From Christensenella sp. UBA6406 (GTDB taxonomy: Bacteria; Bacillota; Clostridia; Christensenellales; UBA1242), in assembly GCA_002438625.1 (NCBI GenBank), contig DJPS01000048.1, positions 1 through 5,967 of the forward strand: DNA of 5,967 nt, written 5' to 3'. A model generated the notes under the pieces. It did no database searches. It saw only the letters and a program-made list of their open reading frames with translations, and had not been told where the DNA came from. The position numbers were made by a program, and so were the translations under genes. This document shows, piece by piece, positions 5,454-5,967 of the stretch; the first letter of the stretch is position 1, and each line of letters opens with the position of its first letter.

Positions 5454-5967
5454 AAATCGCTTGAACTTAAAGTCACATCGTACGCTTTCCAACCTGTGGT
5501 AACCTCAAAAATCACACTTTTTAAAGCAGTGCAACCTGTAAAGCATTCATCACCTATTTTTGTTATAGTGCTTGAGATTGTTATTTCTGTTAAAGCAGTA
5601 GCCCCCGAAAATGTGCTGAAACCCAACTCTGTAACCCTGTACACATCCGCTTGACCTTCTTCACCTTCTTAATTATCAGTAGAAACATACAATACAGTTG
5701 AGCCATTTTCTTCCTTTTGCTTCATATAAGACGGAATAATAACTGCACTTGCATTTCTATCTGCACATCTTAACAATCTCACATAGCGATTTGTTGCATC
5801 TACCACAATAACATCTATAAAAGTTTTTGATACAAGAGATTCAACCCTGAAAGTACTTGCCCACATTTCGCACTTGCAACTGTGCTCGCAGTTGATGCTG
5901 TTGGTGTGATTGTAGTCGTTACACTATCACTTATTTTTACATTTGAACTATTTACCGCACCACTTGC
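5435..5967 (-). pseudogene. 3' part of a BspA-type leucine-rich-repeat surface protein, apparently broken
   Basis: The 3' segment (5435-5668) encodes a typical BspA-like LRR_5 module: RVTELGFSTFSGATALTEI, then STITKIGDECFTGCTALKSV, then FEVTTGWKAYDVTLSSSDL. Such proteins are secreted, cell-surface repeat proteins linked to adhesion. An in-frame TAA at 5669-5671 separates this from an upstream stretch in the same frame (5672-5923) carrying RNASAVIIPSYMKQKEENGS, which leads naturally into the module. Further upstream that frame is closed by TGA-TAG at 5924-5929. Another frame is open from the window edge to 5818 and encodes a Ser/Thr-rich stretch (SDSVTTTITPTASTAST). A change equivalent to a one-base deletion between 5818 and 5923 would join them. 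The product ends at NATT, where relatives usually continue with roughly 15-20 more residues. The 5' end lies beyond the window. Sequencing error is possible but would need two separate faults. Confidence 0.7.

Noticed and set aside
5672..5866. A separate 65-residue gene starting at the ATG of 5864-5866
   Set aside because: It has no ribosome binding site. It is in the same frame as the downstream LRR module and reads as the middle of a larger broken gene.

Overview
The window is AT-rich bacterial DNA with a standard genetic code. It looks like a low-GC Bacillota (Firmicutes), probably an uncultured gut-type lineage. The evidence is the gene order rpmG-secE-nusG-rplK-rplA, a four-cysteine L33, strong AGGAGG-like ribosome binding sites, textbook TTGACA/TATAAT promoters, and a BspA-type leucine-rich-repeat protein fragment. 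The organism assignment is inference. All genes lie on the minus strand, so transcription runs from high to low coordinates.

Right edge (about 5404-5967): the 3' end of a BspA-like surface protein gene whose 5' end lies outside the window. It appears broken. It needs a frame change between 5818 and 5923, it has an in-frame TAA at 5669-5671, and it stops at 5435 inside an intrinsic terminator hairpin. Next (3499-5334) is a single-gene unit: a consensus-like promoter, a leader of about 250 nt, a 476-residue lipoprotein of unknown function, and a terminator.

Left part (127-3396): the ribosomal protein/transcription operon. A perfect TTGACA-17-TATAAT promoter at 3368-3396 drives rpmG (L33), secE (translocase subunit) and nusG (elongation factor). 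A 524-base gene-free spacer follows, with several short inverted repeats and a possible second promoter. Then come rplK (L11) and rplA (L1), which are tightly coupled, and a clear intrinsic terminator at 127-157. Bases 1-126 show no gene.

The arrangement couples ribosome synthesis (L33, L11, L1) with transcription elongation and transcription-translation coupling (NusG) and with protein export (SecE), as in most Firmicutes. Departures from the usual pattern are a NusG with two tandem KOW domains, a SecE with a long charged N-terminal extension, and the long nusG-rplK spacer. I see no convincing evidence of an undescribed multi-gene system. The double-KOW NusG is the best lead.
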